Below are positions 34,011-42,911 of a DNA stretch of 64,000 bases, piece by piece. The notes under the pieces were generated by a model. The model made no database searches and was not told where the DNA came from. It worked only from the letters and a program-made list of their open reading frames with translations. The stretch is from Acidobacteriota bacterium (GTDB lineage: Bacteria > Acidobacteriota > Vicinamibacteria > Vicinamibacterales > CAVVIG01): contig JADZED010000058.1 in the NCBI GenBank assembly GCA_020850715.1, positions 1-64,000 of the forward strand. Direction: 5' to 3'. The translations under genes were made by a program, and so were the position numbers. How positions within the stretch are numbered: position 1 is the first letter of the stretch; each line of letters starts with the position of its first letter.

Positions 34011-34631
34011 GTGGACCGACGCGAGGAAATCCGCGAAAAGGCGCTGCGGGATCTGCAGCAATCGGAAGTGCTGATGCTGGGCGGGCACTTCGACTACGGC
34101 AACGGCTATCACGGCCGCGAGTACCTGAACCCGCACCAGCTCTTCCGCCATCCGTCCATGATCTGGCGCTTCGCGCAGGATCTGCTCGACCTGCTGCCGG
34201 GCGATCTCGTGCAACGGACCGAGGTGGTTGCCGGGCCCGTGACCGGCGGCGCGCTGCTGGCGCACACGCTCGCCGGCCTGCTCGACAGCCGCCGCAGCCT
34301 CACGCACCCGCCGTGCGTGTTCGCGCCCTTCAACTACGATCCGGCGGGCGGCTTCACGCTGCGGGCCTTCTATCGCCGCGAGCTCGAGGGGCGGCGTGTC
34401 CTCCTCGCCGACGATGTGCGCAATACCGGCGAGACCTTCGCCCGGTGCGCCGCGCTGGTCCGCGAGGCGGGCGGTACGGTCGCCGCGACCGCCGAGATCT
34501 ACGATCGCGGCGAGACGCTGGCCGATCTCGGCGTACCGAACATCGCGCTGGCGGAGTACCGCGCCGAGGGCACCTTCAAGGCGCGGGAGTGTCCGATGTG
34601 CCGCGAAGGCCGGCCGATCACGCGCTTCTAG
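34011..34631 (+). CDS. Orotate-phosphoribosyltransferase-like protein
   Basis: 206 aa from a GTG. The PRPP motif VLLADDVRNTGETF and a loop at VVAGPVTGGALLAHTL identify a PRTase of the PyrE group, and the C-terminus ECPMCREGRPI resembles the Cys-rich ending of the canonical PyrE at 42327-42911. An N-terminal insert (LMLGGHFDYGNGYHGREYLN) distinguishes it. It may be a second OPRT or act on another base. Its TAG stop is made by the TA of a repeat-element insertion plus the first base of the element. Confidence 0.8.
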   Translation: MDRREEIREKALRDLQQSEVLMLGGHFDYGNGYHGREYLNPHQLFRHPSMIWRFAQDLLDLLPGDLVQRTEVVAGPVTGGALLAHTLAGLLDSRRSLTHPPCVFAPFNYDPAGGFTLRAFYRRELEGRRVLLADDVRNTGETFARCAALVREAGGTVAATAEIYDRGETLADLGVPNIALAEYRAEGTFKARECPMCREGRPITRF

Positions 34632-34792
34632 TCTCCCGTCCCGGTGGATCGTGGCAGCAGTCGCGGCGCGCCGCGCCCCGATGGCCAGGCGCGAGGAGTG
34701 AGGATATTGGGGATGTCTGGGCGACGAGCAACGCCGCCAGCAGGGATGCGCCGTCCGCACGTTGTGTCGCGAACCACTGGGACGGGACGCTA
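34629..34792. mobile_element. MITE-like element, copy 1
   Basis: About 160 bp flanked by TA on both sides (34629-34630 and 34791-34792). The ends are imperfect inverted repeats, GTCTCCCGTCCCGGTGG and CCACTGGGACGGGACGC. It is the reverse complement of copy 2 at 58274-58436, with only scattered differences. It has no coding capacity. TA duplication and short TIRs fit a MITE mobilised by an IS630/Tc1-mariner-type transposase, which is not in the window. Confidence 0.88.
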
Positions 34793-35119
34793 GCGCGTGG
34801 ACCGTCCCGGCTGAATCAGTACCGCAGAGCGCCGGGTCCTGTCCGCGAACAGTCCCACCAGGTGCTCGCCGAAGAACGCGTGTCAGGGCTGCCGGCTCCG
34901 CGACCGGCGGGGCGCCCCGTTCGGGGCCACCCGCCGCCCCAGTGGTGGTTGGTACTTCAGCGAATGCGGTCCACTGGCGTCCCGGACCGGCGATTCGCGA
35001 CGGAATCCGCGGGCGGCGACTTGTGCCGCGAATCACCGATCCGGGACACGCGTTCCGGACCCGAGGACGCGGTAGAGATCTGCGCCCGCGCCGGGAGGGG
35101 CACGGTCCGGTCGCCCGCG
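34793..35119. other. Intergenic region, no gene seen
   Basis: 327 bp after the repeat element, downstream of the PRTase gene and of the convergent acylase gene. No credible gene, promoter or terminator. Confidence 0.5.
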
Positions 35120-37558
35120 TCAGCGGGATGCGGCCGGCACGAGCCGCAGCGTGCCCGCCGCGCCGGCCGCGATCTCCGCCGCGGTCGTCCGCATCGGGTG
35201 CAGCCGCACCGCCTTCCAATCCGGCAGGAAATCGTCGTAATGGGGCGACAGCGGGTGGCCGGACTGCCCGACGTCGATCATGAAGCGGCTGTCGTCGGCA
35301 GCCGAAAGATCGATGACCTCGCGATACCCGGGGGCGTGCCGCTGTTCGAACGGACGGTCGGAGGCGATCGGCCCGGCATCGACGGTGCTCCAGTCGCCCG
35401 CCGAAGGCCGCGATCGGCTCAGGATCGGCCGGAGCAGGCCGACCGCATCGAGGCCGGAGTGCGGGAAGACGGCGCGGTGGACGGCGTCCCAGCGCCACCG
35501 GCTCATGTCGCTGCCCAGGCGCTGCGTGAGATCGTCCAGCGCCTCCCGCAGGGCGCGCGCGACCGCGTCATTGCAGCCTTCGCTTCCCGGCGTCCGCACG
35601 TCGTCGCACCACGCGCTCGCCGGACCGGCGAGCGTTCGCACCACGAATCGCGTGACCGACGAGAACCGCTCCTGATAGTTCGCCGTCACGAGCGGCCCGA
35701 GATCGTCTCCCACCAGCGTCGGCGCGAGCCGGAGGAACCACGCCTCGAAGATGGCGGCGGCGGCGCTGTCGCCACGCGCGTCGCGATCCCACGCCTGGAG
35801 CAGCGCCAGGGCCCGGCGGCCGCGCTCGTCGGCGGGGTTGGCGTGGGAGAACAGCACGGGCAGCAGCGTCTGCGCGTGCAGCGAGACCGTGTCCGCCTGG
35901 ATGGCTTCGAAATCGCCGGGCGTGAAGGGCGCGCCGGCCGCCCTCAGCCGATCGGCGATCCGCCGGGCTCGATAGGGCTCGGGCCAGTCGAGCCCCAGCA
36001 GGAACGGGTAGTCGGCCGTCGCGGGGCGATTGTTGGCCGTGACGATGAAGTGCGACGGCGGATCGAAGGCGTGCGGGAGCGCTTCGAACGGCACCCAGGC
36101 GGTCCACTCGTGCCCGCCGCTCCAGCCCTCGACCGGCGCGGCGCCGTTGCCGCTGGCGCGAATCGGAATCCGTCCAGGCGCGTAGTAGCCGATGTGGCCG
36201 TCGACATCCGCGTAGACGAAGTTCTGGGACGGCACCACGAAGCTGCCCAACGCCGCGACGAACTCCCGCCAGTTCCTCGCCTCGTTGAGCTCGAGGAACG
36301 ACGCGATGGTCGGATCCTGCGGATCGAGCGCCGTCCAGCGGAACGCGAGCGGCGGCAGCACGGCGGCGCGCGGCTGCGACGGCGCGGCCTCGGCGTTGTT
36401 CGCATTGATGGCGTCGGATACGAGCGGCCCGTGGCGGGTGATCCTGACGTCGATGGCCTCCGCTGGCGCCCCCTTGACGGCGATGATCTCGGGGATCACC
36501 CGAACGGGTTCCTGCCGGCCGCCGAATTCGGCGAATCTGCCCGACGCGTCGAGCCGTTCGAGATAGAGATCCTGGACGTCGGCGCCGACATTGGTCGCGC
36601 CCCACGCGATGAACCGGTTGCGCCCGAGGGCCACGGCAGGCGTGCCCGGCAGCGTGGCGCCGATGACGTCGAACCCGCCGGCGGACAGGTGCGCGAGGTA
36701 CCAGGTCGACGGGATGCGGGTGCCGAGGTGGGGATCGTTGGCGAGCATCGGCCGGCCGCTGGCCGTCATCGATCCGTCGACGACCCAGTTGTTCGAGCCG
36801 ACCGCCTCGCTCGTCACATTGCCCAGCAGGAAGTCGGCGACGGCGGGATCGCCGCGCGAGAGCCCTTGCATCCACGCGGCGGCGATCGGTTCATGGGGAC
36901 CGACGATGCTGAGGCCGTCGGGGGCGTAACCGGGCATCAATTCCGCCGCCCGGTCGGAGCCGACCCGTGCGGCCAGGTCGTATCGCAGGAGCTCGAAGAC
37001 GTAGTTCGCGCTCAGGTCCCACGCCATCATCTTGCCCCATGCGAGCACGTCGGCGCCGGTCCAGCGCTCCGGCTCGAAACCGAGGAGCAGGAACTCGGGG
37101 GGCAGCGTCGTGCCGTGATGGGCGGCAAGGAAGGCGTTCACGCCCGCGACGTAGGCATCGATCTGGCCCCGCGCCGCCGCCGGGAGGCGATCCCAGGCGC
37201 TGCGTGCGGCGCGCGCGAATCCGACGGTACGGAGAAAGCGATCCTGGGGCAGGGTCGCGCGGCCGAAGATCTCCGACAGGCGGCCCTGGGCGATGCGGCG
37301 CTGGAATTCCATCTGCCAGAGCCGGTCCTGGGCGTGCGCATAGCCGAGGCCGAACAGCGCGCCGGCCTTCTCGCGGGCGAAGATGTGCGGGACGCCGTCG
37401 GCATCACGTACGATCTCGACCGGCGCCGAGATCCCCGCGACCGCGATCGAGCCGTTCACGACCGGCAGCGATCGCCGCGCGGCCACATAGGCCGCGCTCG
37501 CGAGCAGCGCCGCGGCCGCGCCGAGGCCCGCGAGCGCCTTGAGCAAGAGACGGCGCAC
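35120..37558 (-). CDS. Penicillin acylase family (N-terminal nucleophile) amidase
   Basis: 812 aa from the GTG at 37558, 6 nt after TATGAT; a longer frame to 37687 has no support. An N-terminal signal/anchor (LLKALAGLGAAAALLASAAY) precedes the alpha part. The autoproteolytic site is GSNNW with S255 as the nucleophile, followed by GRPMLANDPHL. Conserved helper regions (NNRPAT, RI-rich loops) are present. The family hydrolyses acylated amides, including penicillins, acyl-homoserine lactones and others; the substrate here cannot be told. It probably acts in the periplasm. Confidence 0.9.
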   Translation of the reverse strand: MRRLLLKALAGLGAAAALLASAAYVAARRSLPVVNGSIAVAGISAPVEIVRDADGVPHIFAREKAGALFGLGYAHAQDRLWQMEFQRRIAQGRLSEIFGRATLPQDRFLRTVGFARAARSAWDRLPAAARGQIDAYVAGVNAFLAAHHGTTLPPEFLLLGFEPERWTGADVLAWGKMMAWDLSANYVFELLRYDLAARVGSDRAAELMPGYAPDGLSIVGPHEPIAAAWMQGLSRGDPAVADFLLGNVTSEAVGSNNWVVDGSMTASGRPMLANDPHLGTRIPSTWYLAHLSAGGFDVIGATLPGTPAVALGRNRFIAWGATNVGADVQDLYLERLDASGRFAEFGGRQEPVRVIPEIIAVKGAPAEAIDVRITRHGPLVSDAINANNAEAAPSQPRAAVLPPLAFRWTALDPQDPTIASFLELNEARNWREFVAALGSFVVPSQNFVYADVDGHIGYYAPGRIPIRASGNGAAPVEGWSGGHEWTAWVPFEALPHAFDPPSHFIVTANNRPATADYPFLLGLDWPEPYRARRIADRLRAAGAPFTPGDFEAIQADTVSLHAQTLLPVLFSHANPADERGRRALALLQAWDRDARGDSAAAAIFEAWFLRLAPTLVGDDLGPLVTANYQERFSSVTRFVVRTLAGPASAWCDDVRTPGSEGCNDAVARALREALDDLTQRLGSDMSRWRWDAVHRAVFPHSGLDAVGLLRPILSRSRPSAGDWSTVDAGPIASDRPFEQRHAPGYREVIDLSAADDSRFMIDVGQSGHPLSPHYDDFLPDWKAVRLHPMRTTAAEIAAGAAGTLRLVPAASR

Positions 37559-37564
37559 CCCGGG

Positions 37565-37570
37565 ATCATA
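37565..37570 (-). promoter_or_regulatory. -10 box of a probable leaderless promoter (acylase)
   Basis: On the minus strand TATGAT is followed by CCCGGG and the GTG start, which also decides the start codon. Confidence 0.5.
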
Positions 37571-37673
37571 CTTTCGGTCGCCTGCGCGGCCGAAGGCCGG
37601 GGGGCTCTGGCGCCGTGGGAACCGAGGCTCGAACTGCGAGGCGGCAAACGCTATGATCCTGTCGGGCCGCGAC

Positions 37674-38588
37674 ATGAGCTTCGACACGCTGAAGGCGCCG
37701 CTCGACCTGCTCTACGCGACCTTCAACCAGGCCGGGGCGGCCGCCGACCCCATCCAGATCGTCCGCCGTTTCGACCGGACCGCGGACCGGGAAGTCACCG
37801 GGTTCATCGCCAGCGCGCTGGCGTTCGGCCGGGTCGCCAGCGTCCTTCAATCGATCGAGCGCGTGATCGGCGTGATGGGCGACCGGCCGGCGGATTACGT
37901 GCGCCGCTTCGATCCGGCGCGCGATGCGGCAGCCTTCAGAGGCTTCGTGCACCGGTGGACCCGCAGCGCCGATCTGATCGCGTTGCTGTGGGTGCTGCGG
38001 CAGATGCTCGACCGGTCGGCGACGATCGAGGCATTCCTGCTCGAAGGGGCCGACCCGGCGGCCGCCGACGTCGGAGCCGCGCTCGACAGCTTCGCGCGGC
38101 GGGCGCTCCTGCTCGATCTGCGCGCGGCCTACGGGCGCTCGGCCGCGCGCGCGGGACACCCGCAGGGCGTGCGCTACTTCTTCCCGCGGCCTTCGGCGGG
38201 GAGCGGCTGCAAGCGGCTGAACCTGTTTCTCCGGTGGATGGTCCGGCGCGACGCGCTCGATCTCGGCGTCTGGCGGCGCCTCCGTCCCTCGCAGCTCATC
38301 GTGCCCCTCGACACCCATGTCGTCCGCGTCGGCCGCTGTCTGCGCCTCACGCGCTGCGCCAGCCCGGGCTGGCGGATGGCGTGCGACATCACCGCGTCGC
38401 TGCGGGCCCTGGATCCGGACGACCCGGTCAAGTACGACTTCTCGCTGTGCCATCTCGGCATGATGAACGCCTGCGGATTCCACCGGGCGCAGGGCGATTC
38501 GCAGTGTCCGCTGCGTCCCCTCTGCCGGCCCCGGCGCGGCCTCGGGCGGGCGCGTCAGCGCACGGGCGCGGCGACCAGGCGCGCGTAG
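37674..38588 (+). CDS. TIGR02757 family protein (DUF2400)
   Basis: 304 aa from the ATG at 37674, where homologues of this family begin (LKAPLDLLYATFNQ). An ATG 21 nt earlier lies within a TATGAT that may be its -10. Motifs: EVTGFIASALAFGRV, the middle LNLFLRWMVRRD and IVPLDTHVVRVGR. Cysteines near the C-terminus (CGFHRAQGDSQCPLRPLC) resemble the Fe-S loop of HhH-GPD DNA glycosylases. The family function is unproven; a DNA repair role is suggested by this resemblance only. It overlaps the convergent glycosyltransferase gene. Confidence 0.85.
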   Translation: MSFDTLKAPLDLLYATFNQAGAAADPIQIVRRFDRTADREVTGFIASALAFGRVASVLQSIERVIGVMGDRPADYVRRFDPARDAAAFRGFVHRWTRSADLIALLWVLRQMLDRSATIEAFLLEGADPAAADVGAALDSFARRALLLDLRAAYGRSAARAGHPQGVRYFFPRPSAGSGCKRLNLFLRWMVRRDALDLGVWRRLRPSQLIVPLDTHVVRVGRCLRLTRCASPGWRMACDITASLRALDPDDPVKYDFSLCHLGMMNACGFHRAQGDSQCPLRPLCRPRRGLGRARQRTGAATRRA

Positions 38589-39667
38589 ACGCCCGCGGTC
38601 TCCTCGACCATGCGCTCCACGGTGAAGCGTTCGGCGACGCGCGCCTGCCCGGCTTCGCCGAAGCGGCGCCGCTCGCCGGCGTCCGTCAGGAGGCGCACGA
38701 TCGCGCGCGCCATCGCGGCATGATCGCGGGGCGGCACCAGCAGCCCGGTGCGGCCGTCCTCGACGATTTCCGGAATCCCGCCCGCGCTCGTCGCCACGAT
38801 GGCGCGCGAGCAGGCCATCGCGTCGAGCAGCGACGTCCCGAGCCCCTCGGTGATCGAGCTCATCGCGAACAGATCGAAGTTCTTGATCCAGCCGATCACG
38901 TCGGGGCGGAAGCCTGGGAGCAGCACGTGCTTCTCGAGCCGGTGCTCGCGCACCTGCCGTTCGAGCTGTTCGCGCAGCTCGCCTTCCCCGAGGATCAGGA
39001 ACCGCGCGTCGGGAAGCTCGCGGACGACGAGGCGGGCGGCCTCGATCAGGTACCGCTGTCCCTTGTGCGGGACGAGCGCGGCGACGTTGCCGACGACCGG
39101 CGCGTGGTGGGGCAGCCAAAGCTGTTCGTGCACGTCGACCGGCGGCGCCGCGCGCACGTGCTCCAGGTCGATCCCCTCGTGCACCGTCACGGTGCGCTCG
39201 GGCGGGATGCCGTCCCCCACCAGCATCTTCCGGACCTCTTCCGACGCCGCCACGAAGCAGTCGACCTGCCGGTACTTCCATCGCGAGAACGAATGTCGGG
39301 CGAGGTGGAAGTCGACGCGCCGCGCCGCGACGAGCGGCGGCGCCGCGCCCGCGCGCTTCGCCCCGGCGCGCAGCGAGCGGGCCAGCGACGCCATGGCAAC
39401 GCCGTGCGGATCGTGGGCGTGGATCACGTCGGGGTGCAGGCGGCCGACGACGCGCGCGAGCCGCCAGGCGGCGGCAAGATCGACCTCGCTGCGCGGCGCG
39501 AGCGGAATGACGTCCAGGCCCTCGGCCGCCCGCCGTCGCAGCTCGCCCTCGGGATGCACCACGAGCGCGGCGCGCTGGCCGATCTCGCGCAACCCGGTGA
39601 CCGTGAGCAGCACCTGGTTCTGGCCGCCGCGCCACGTGCGCGCCGTGTCGATGTGGAGGGAGAACAC
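38555..39667 (-). CDS. Glycosyltransferase family 4-like (GT-B)
   Basis: 370 aa from a GTG at 39667, chosen because VFSLHIDTARTWRGGQNQV is the usual first strand of this family; a GTG at 39748 would overlap the upstream gene by 67 nt. The C-terminal GT4 domain has VVGNVAALVPHKGQRYLIEA, FLILGEGELREQLE and SSITEGLGTSLLDAMACS with the EX7E motif. It probably extends LPS core or a related glycan together with the GT2 enzyme encoded just upstream. Confidence 0.88.
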   Translation of the reverse strand: MFSLHIDTARTWRGGQNQVLLTVTGLREIGQRAALVVHPEGELRRRAAEGLDVIPLAPRSEVDLAAAWRLARVVGRLHPDVIHAHDPHGVAMASLARSLRAGAKRAGAAPPLVAARRVDFHLARHSFSRWKYRQVDCFVAASEEVRKMLVGDGIPPERTVTVHEGIDLEHVRAAPPVDVHEQLWLPHHAPVVGNVAALVPHKGQRYLIEAARLVVRELPDARFLILGEGELREQLERQVREHRLEKHVLLPGFRPDVIGWIKNFDLFAMSSITEGLGTSLLDAMACSRAIVATSAGGIPEIVEDGRTGLLVPPRDHAAMARAIVRLLTDAGERRRFGEAGQARVAERFTVERMVEETAGVYARLVAAPVR

Positions 39668-39681
39668 GGCGGGCGTCGCGT

Positions 39682-40473
39682 TCAGGTTGACGGCGTGGAG
39701 GTCCCCGCCGGCGCGCCGGCCCCGCGCGCGGTCGAGGTCAGTTCCCACAGCTTCGCGAACTTCAGGAACACGTAGTACGAGTTGAGCGCCGAGACGATCA
39801 GGCCGGCGCTGCCGTCGCGGATGCCGCCGCGGGCGAGGTAGTTGCGCAGGAACGCAGCCGGCGGGTGGGCGGCGAGCTGCAGGACCCCGGCGCGGCGCCC
39901 CTCTTCCAACATCTGCCGCGCCGCGAAGGTCGTGTATCGATCGATCGTCTCGAGGTGCTCGGAGATGTCGCGATAGGCGAAATGCTGCAGCTCGCCTCGC
40001 AGCGTGCCGACCTCGCCGCGCGCCGACACCGATTCATGCACGTAGCGGCCCGTCCATTCGGCGCGGCGCCGGTCGTAGAGCCGCAGCTGCGGATCCGGGT
40101 ACCAGTCGGTCGAGCGAATCCAGCGGCCGAGGTGCCAGGTGACGCGCGGCACGCGGTAGCCGGCCGCGGGGGGCTCCGACGCCAGCAGCGCCCGCACCTC
40201 GGCGGCGAGCCCGGGCGTGACGCGTTCGTCGGCGTCGATCGACAGAATCCAGTCGTGGGCGGCGATCGAAGCGGCGTGGTTCTTCTGGGCCGCGTAGCCG
40301 GGCCAGCCGCGGACTTCCACGCGGTCGGCGGCCCGTCGCGCGATCGCGACGGTGTCGTCGGTGCTCCCGGAGTCGATCACGATCCGCTCGTCGGCCCAGG
40401 CGACCGACTGCAGCGCGGCGTCGATGTCCGCCGACTCGTTCTTCGTGATGACGGTGACCGAGACCTTCGGCAC
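39682..40473 (-). CDS. Glycosyltransferase family 2, WaaE/KdtX-like
   Basis: 263 aa from a GTG. The GT-A core is clear: SVTVITKNESADIDAALQSV, IVIDSGSTDDTV and the DxD in LSIDADERV. EWTGRYVHESV and the later LQHFAYRDISEHLE are typical of the LPS-core WaaE-like branch. It probably adds a heptose- or glucose-type sugar to the inner core at the membrane. TACACT 6 nt before the GTG suggests a leaderless transcript, and the GT4 gene follows by 14 nt. Confidence 0.9.
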   Translation of the reverse strand: MPKVSVTVITKNESADIDAALQSVAWADERIVIDSGSTDDTVAIARRAADRVEVRGWPGYAAQKNHAASIAAHDWILSIDADERVTPGLAAEVRALLASEPPAAGYRVPRVTWHLGRWIRSTDWYPDPQLRLYDRRRAEWTGRYVHESVSARGEVGTLRGELQHFAYRDISEHLETIDRYTTFAARQMLEEGRRAGVLQLAAHPPAAFLRNYLARGGIRDGSAGLIVSALNSYYVFLKFAKLWELTSTARGAGAPAGTSTPST

Positions 40474-40479
40474 CGGGCG

Positions 40480-40485
40480 AGTGTA
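40480..40485 (-). promoter_or_regulatory. -10 box of a probable leaderless promoter (GT2)
   Basis: On the minus strand TACACT is followed by CGCCCG and the GTG start at 40473. Confidence 0.45.
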
Positions 40486-40513
40486 GCAGAGGGCGGAATG
40501 CGGACGCCGCGGC

Positions 40514-42166
40514 CTACCGGACCGCCTGGCTGGCGGCGGCCTGCCCGCCCGAGCCGCCGCCGAGCGGCGCGAGCTGCACCGCCTCGAAGTCGACGAGCGA
40601 CTTGTTGTAGTCGGATATGGCCTGGATCTCGGCCGTCCGGGCGAGCGCGAGGTCCCGCTGGGCCTGGAACACGAAGAAGCTCGACGACATGCCGGCGGCC
40701 AGCTTGCGCTCTTCGGCCTCGAGCTTGCGCTCCTGCAGCTCGCGCGAGGCGCGCGCCGACCCGACGCGCTTTCGGTTGGTCTCCACGTTGCGCGCCGACT
40801 CGCGAACCTGCGCGGCGGCCATCATCTCGAGGCTCGTGAGCTGCGCGATCGCCTGCTGCTGCTCGAGGCGCGCCCGTGCGAGGTTGGCGTGCGCCGTGTT
40901 GGACGCCAGCGGGTAGACGATCTGCACGCCGACCGTCCAGTCCGGATAGTCGGTCTGGAAGATGTCGCCCATCGCCGCGCCGAAGCTGCGGTCGCTCAGA
41001 ACGCGGCGCGTGGTGTTGCCCGACAGGATGTCCGACTGCGTGAGCGGGCTCAGCTGCAGCCCGCCCACGCCGGTCCCGACATAGGTCGCCTGGGCGTTGA
41101 TGTCGGGGAGCGACTGGTTCCGCAGGTAGCGGAGATCGACATTGCGGCGCTCCAGGCCGGTCCGGGCCGACCGGAGATCCGAGCGCTTCTCGAGCGCGTT
41201 GCGCACGGCGGCGTCGAGATCGATCGCCTGGTCGGCAAAGGGCGCCGTGTCGGCCGGCTCGAACGTGGTCGTCCAGAAGTCGGGCGCGGCGGGATCCAGG
41301 ACGAGCACCCGCAGGTTGTCCTGCGCCCGGCGGATGGCCGCCTCGGCGACGATCACCCGCTCCTCGTTGCTCGCCACCTCGGCCTGCGCCTGCACGATGT
41401 CGATCGGCGCCATGGTGCCGATCTCCACGCGCTTCTGGTTGTCGCGCAGCGACCGGTTGGCGAGGTCCAGCGACTCCTGCTGCGCCCGGAGGTTGTCGAG
41501 GGCGTAGGCGAGGTCCCACCAGGCGTTCTTCACGTTGCGGAGCGTCTGCACGACCAGGGCGTCGAGCTGGATCCCGGAGAGCTCGCGGGCGCTGCGGCTC
41601 GCGGCGACCTGCTGCCGGATCGAGTCGATCGAGAAGTTCCGCAGCAGCGGCTGCGTGTACTGGATGTTGACGTTCGAGAAGATCTGCGGGCTGAAGGTCG
41701 AGAACAGGTTCGTCGTCGTCGAGCGGGCGCCGTTCCAGGTGGCGCTGTACGAGCCGCCCCACGGGAGCGCCTGCGAGAGGTTGATGCCGCCCGTGAACCG
41801 CGACTCCACGACGGCGGTGGCGGAGCCGGCGATCGAGCTCGTCGAGGCCTGCGTCTGCGCACGGCGCGACAGGGTCGAGCTCACCTGCGGCGTCCAGAGC
41901 GAGCGGGCCTGCATGATGCCGAGATCCTGGATCTGCGGATCGAAGCGCTGGATGCGGATGCCGAGGTTCTGCTCGAGCGCCAGCTTCTGCGCGTCGTCTA
42001 TCGACAGGCGCCTCGCAGCGCCGGGCGAGGACGCCGCCTGCGCGGCCTGCGCCTCGACGGCCGCGGCGAGCGACGATCCGCTTTGCGCCGCAGCGGGCAG
42101 TGACAGAGCGCCGGTCAGCGCGGCGGCGGCGGCGGCCCGGCAGACGCGAACGAGGGGCTGGCGCAT
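40514..42166 (-). CDS. TolC-family outer membrane protein
   Basis: 550 aa from the ATG at 42166 (GGAG 9 nt upstream; an ATG 15 nt earlier is possible). A signal peptide ends near LPAAAQS. Two outer-membrane-efflux repeats follow, each with long helices (LTSLEMMAAAQVRESARNVE, ERKLAAGMSSSFFVFQAQRD). It is longer than typical TolC (about 470-490) because of an N-terminal region with a QAQTQ-rich stretch. No membrane fusion protein or inner-membrane pump is adjacent, so its partner is unknown. Confidence 0.9.
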   Translation of the reverse strand: MRQPLVRVCRAAAAAALTGALSLPAAAQSGSSLAAAVEAQAAQAASSPGAARRLSIDDAQKLALEQNLGIRIQRFDPQIQDLGIMQARSLWTPQVSSTLSRRAQTQASTSSIAGSATAVVESRFTGGINLSQALPWGGSYSATWNGARSTTTNLFSTFSPQIFSNVNIQYTQPLLRNFSIDSIRQQVAASRSARELSGIQLDALVVQTLRNVKNAWWDLAYALDNLRAQQESLDLANRSLRDNQKRVEIGTMAPIDIVQAQAEVASNEERVIVAEAAIRRAQDNLRVLVLDPAAPDFWTTTFEPADTAPFADQAIDLDAAVRNALEKRSDLRSARTGLERRNVDLRYLRNQSLPDINAQATYVGTGVGGLQLSPLTQSDILSGNTTRRVLSDRSFGAAMGDIFQTDYPDWTVGVQIVYPLASNTAHANLARARLEQQQAIAQLTSLEMMAAAQVRESARNVETNRKRVGSARASRELQERKLEAEERKLAAGMSSSFFVFQAQRDLALARTAEIQAISDYNKSLVDFEAVQLAPLGGGSGGQAAASQAVR

Positions 42167-42247
42167 GGGTGCGTACTCCATCGATGAAGCAAGAGGGTTC
42201 CGGCGCTGCGATTAGACGCAGGGGGCGAAGGCCTGGTTCACCGATTG

Positions 42248-42253
42248 TATACT
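42248..42253 (+). promoter_or_regulatory. Possible -10 box before pyrE
   Basis: TATACT, about 74 bp before the pyrE ATG, is the only promoter-like site in the 160 bp between tolC and pyrE. No -35 was identified. Confidence 0.35.
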
Positions 42254-42326
42254 GGCGATCCCGGCGGTTCCGACGGGGTGCCCCGCGCGCCCACGTCATC
42301 GAGGCGCCGGCCTTCGGCGTCTCATC

Positions 42327-42911
42327 ATGAGCACACGCGACGATCTGCTCGATCTCTTCCGCAAGTCCGGCGCCCTCCTCGAGGGCCACTTCCGGCTCTC
42401 GTCGGGGCTGCACAGCCCGGGCTACCTGCAGTGCGCCCTGGTGCTGCAGCATCCGCGATCGGCTGAGGCGCTGGGGCAGGCGATCGCCGATCGCGCGCGC
42501 GGGTTCCGGCCGACGGCGGTGCTCTCGCCCGCGCTTGGCGGCGTCGTCATCGGACACGAGGTCGGCCGCGCGCTCGGCGTGCGCGCGCTGTTTGCCGAGC
42601 GCCAGGATGCGCAGTTGGTGCTCCGGCGCGGGTTCATCCTGAGCGAGACCGACCGCGTCCTCGTGGTGGAGGACGTGGTGACCACCGGCAAGTCGACGCG
42701 CGAGACGATGCAGGTGGCGCGCGCCGCGGGCGCGCTGGTGGCCGCCGCCGCGGCCATCGTCGATCGCGGCGGGGGAGGCGCCGCCGGCCTCGACGCCCCG
42801 TTCGTGTCCCTCCTGGAGATGGAGCTGCCCACCTTCGAGCCCGAGGCGTGCCCGTTGTGCGCGCGCGGTCTGCCGGTGGTGAAACCGGGATCGCGGCCGG
42901 TCGTCATGTGA
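42327..42911 (+). CDS. pyrE: Orotate phosphoribosyltransferase
   Basis: 194 aa. FRLSSGLHSPGYLQCAL, the flexible loop LRRGFILSETDRVLVVEDVVTTGKS (PRPP motif VLVVEDVVTTGKS) and the C-terminal CPLCARGLPVVKPGS are the standard features. It makes OMP and is separated from the rest of the pyr genes by about 8 kb. It heads a long rightward operon; truA starts directly after its stop. Confidence 0.93.
   Translation: MSTRDDLLDLFRKSGALLEGHFRLSSGLHSPGYLQCALVLQHPRSAEALGQAIADRARGFRPTAVLSPALGGVVIGHEVGRALGVRALFAERQDAQLVLRRGFILSETDRVLVVEDVVTTGKSTRETMQVARAAGALVAAAAAIVDRGGGGAAGLDAPFVSLLEMELPTFEPEACPLCARGLPVVKPGSRPVVM

Noticed and set aside
35120-37558. Naming the acylase a quorum-quenching or penicillin-specific enzyme
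   Set aside because: Family motifs identify the fold and nucleophile but not the substrate; no context gene helps.
34313-39775. Very long open frame (about 1820 codons) on the plus strand
   Set aside because: It lies antisense to the acylase and glycosyltransferase genes, is arginine-rich and has no domain signal. It is an artefact of high GC third positions.
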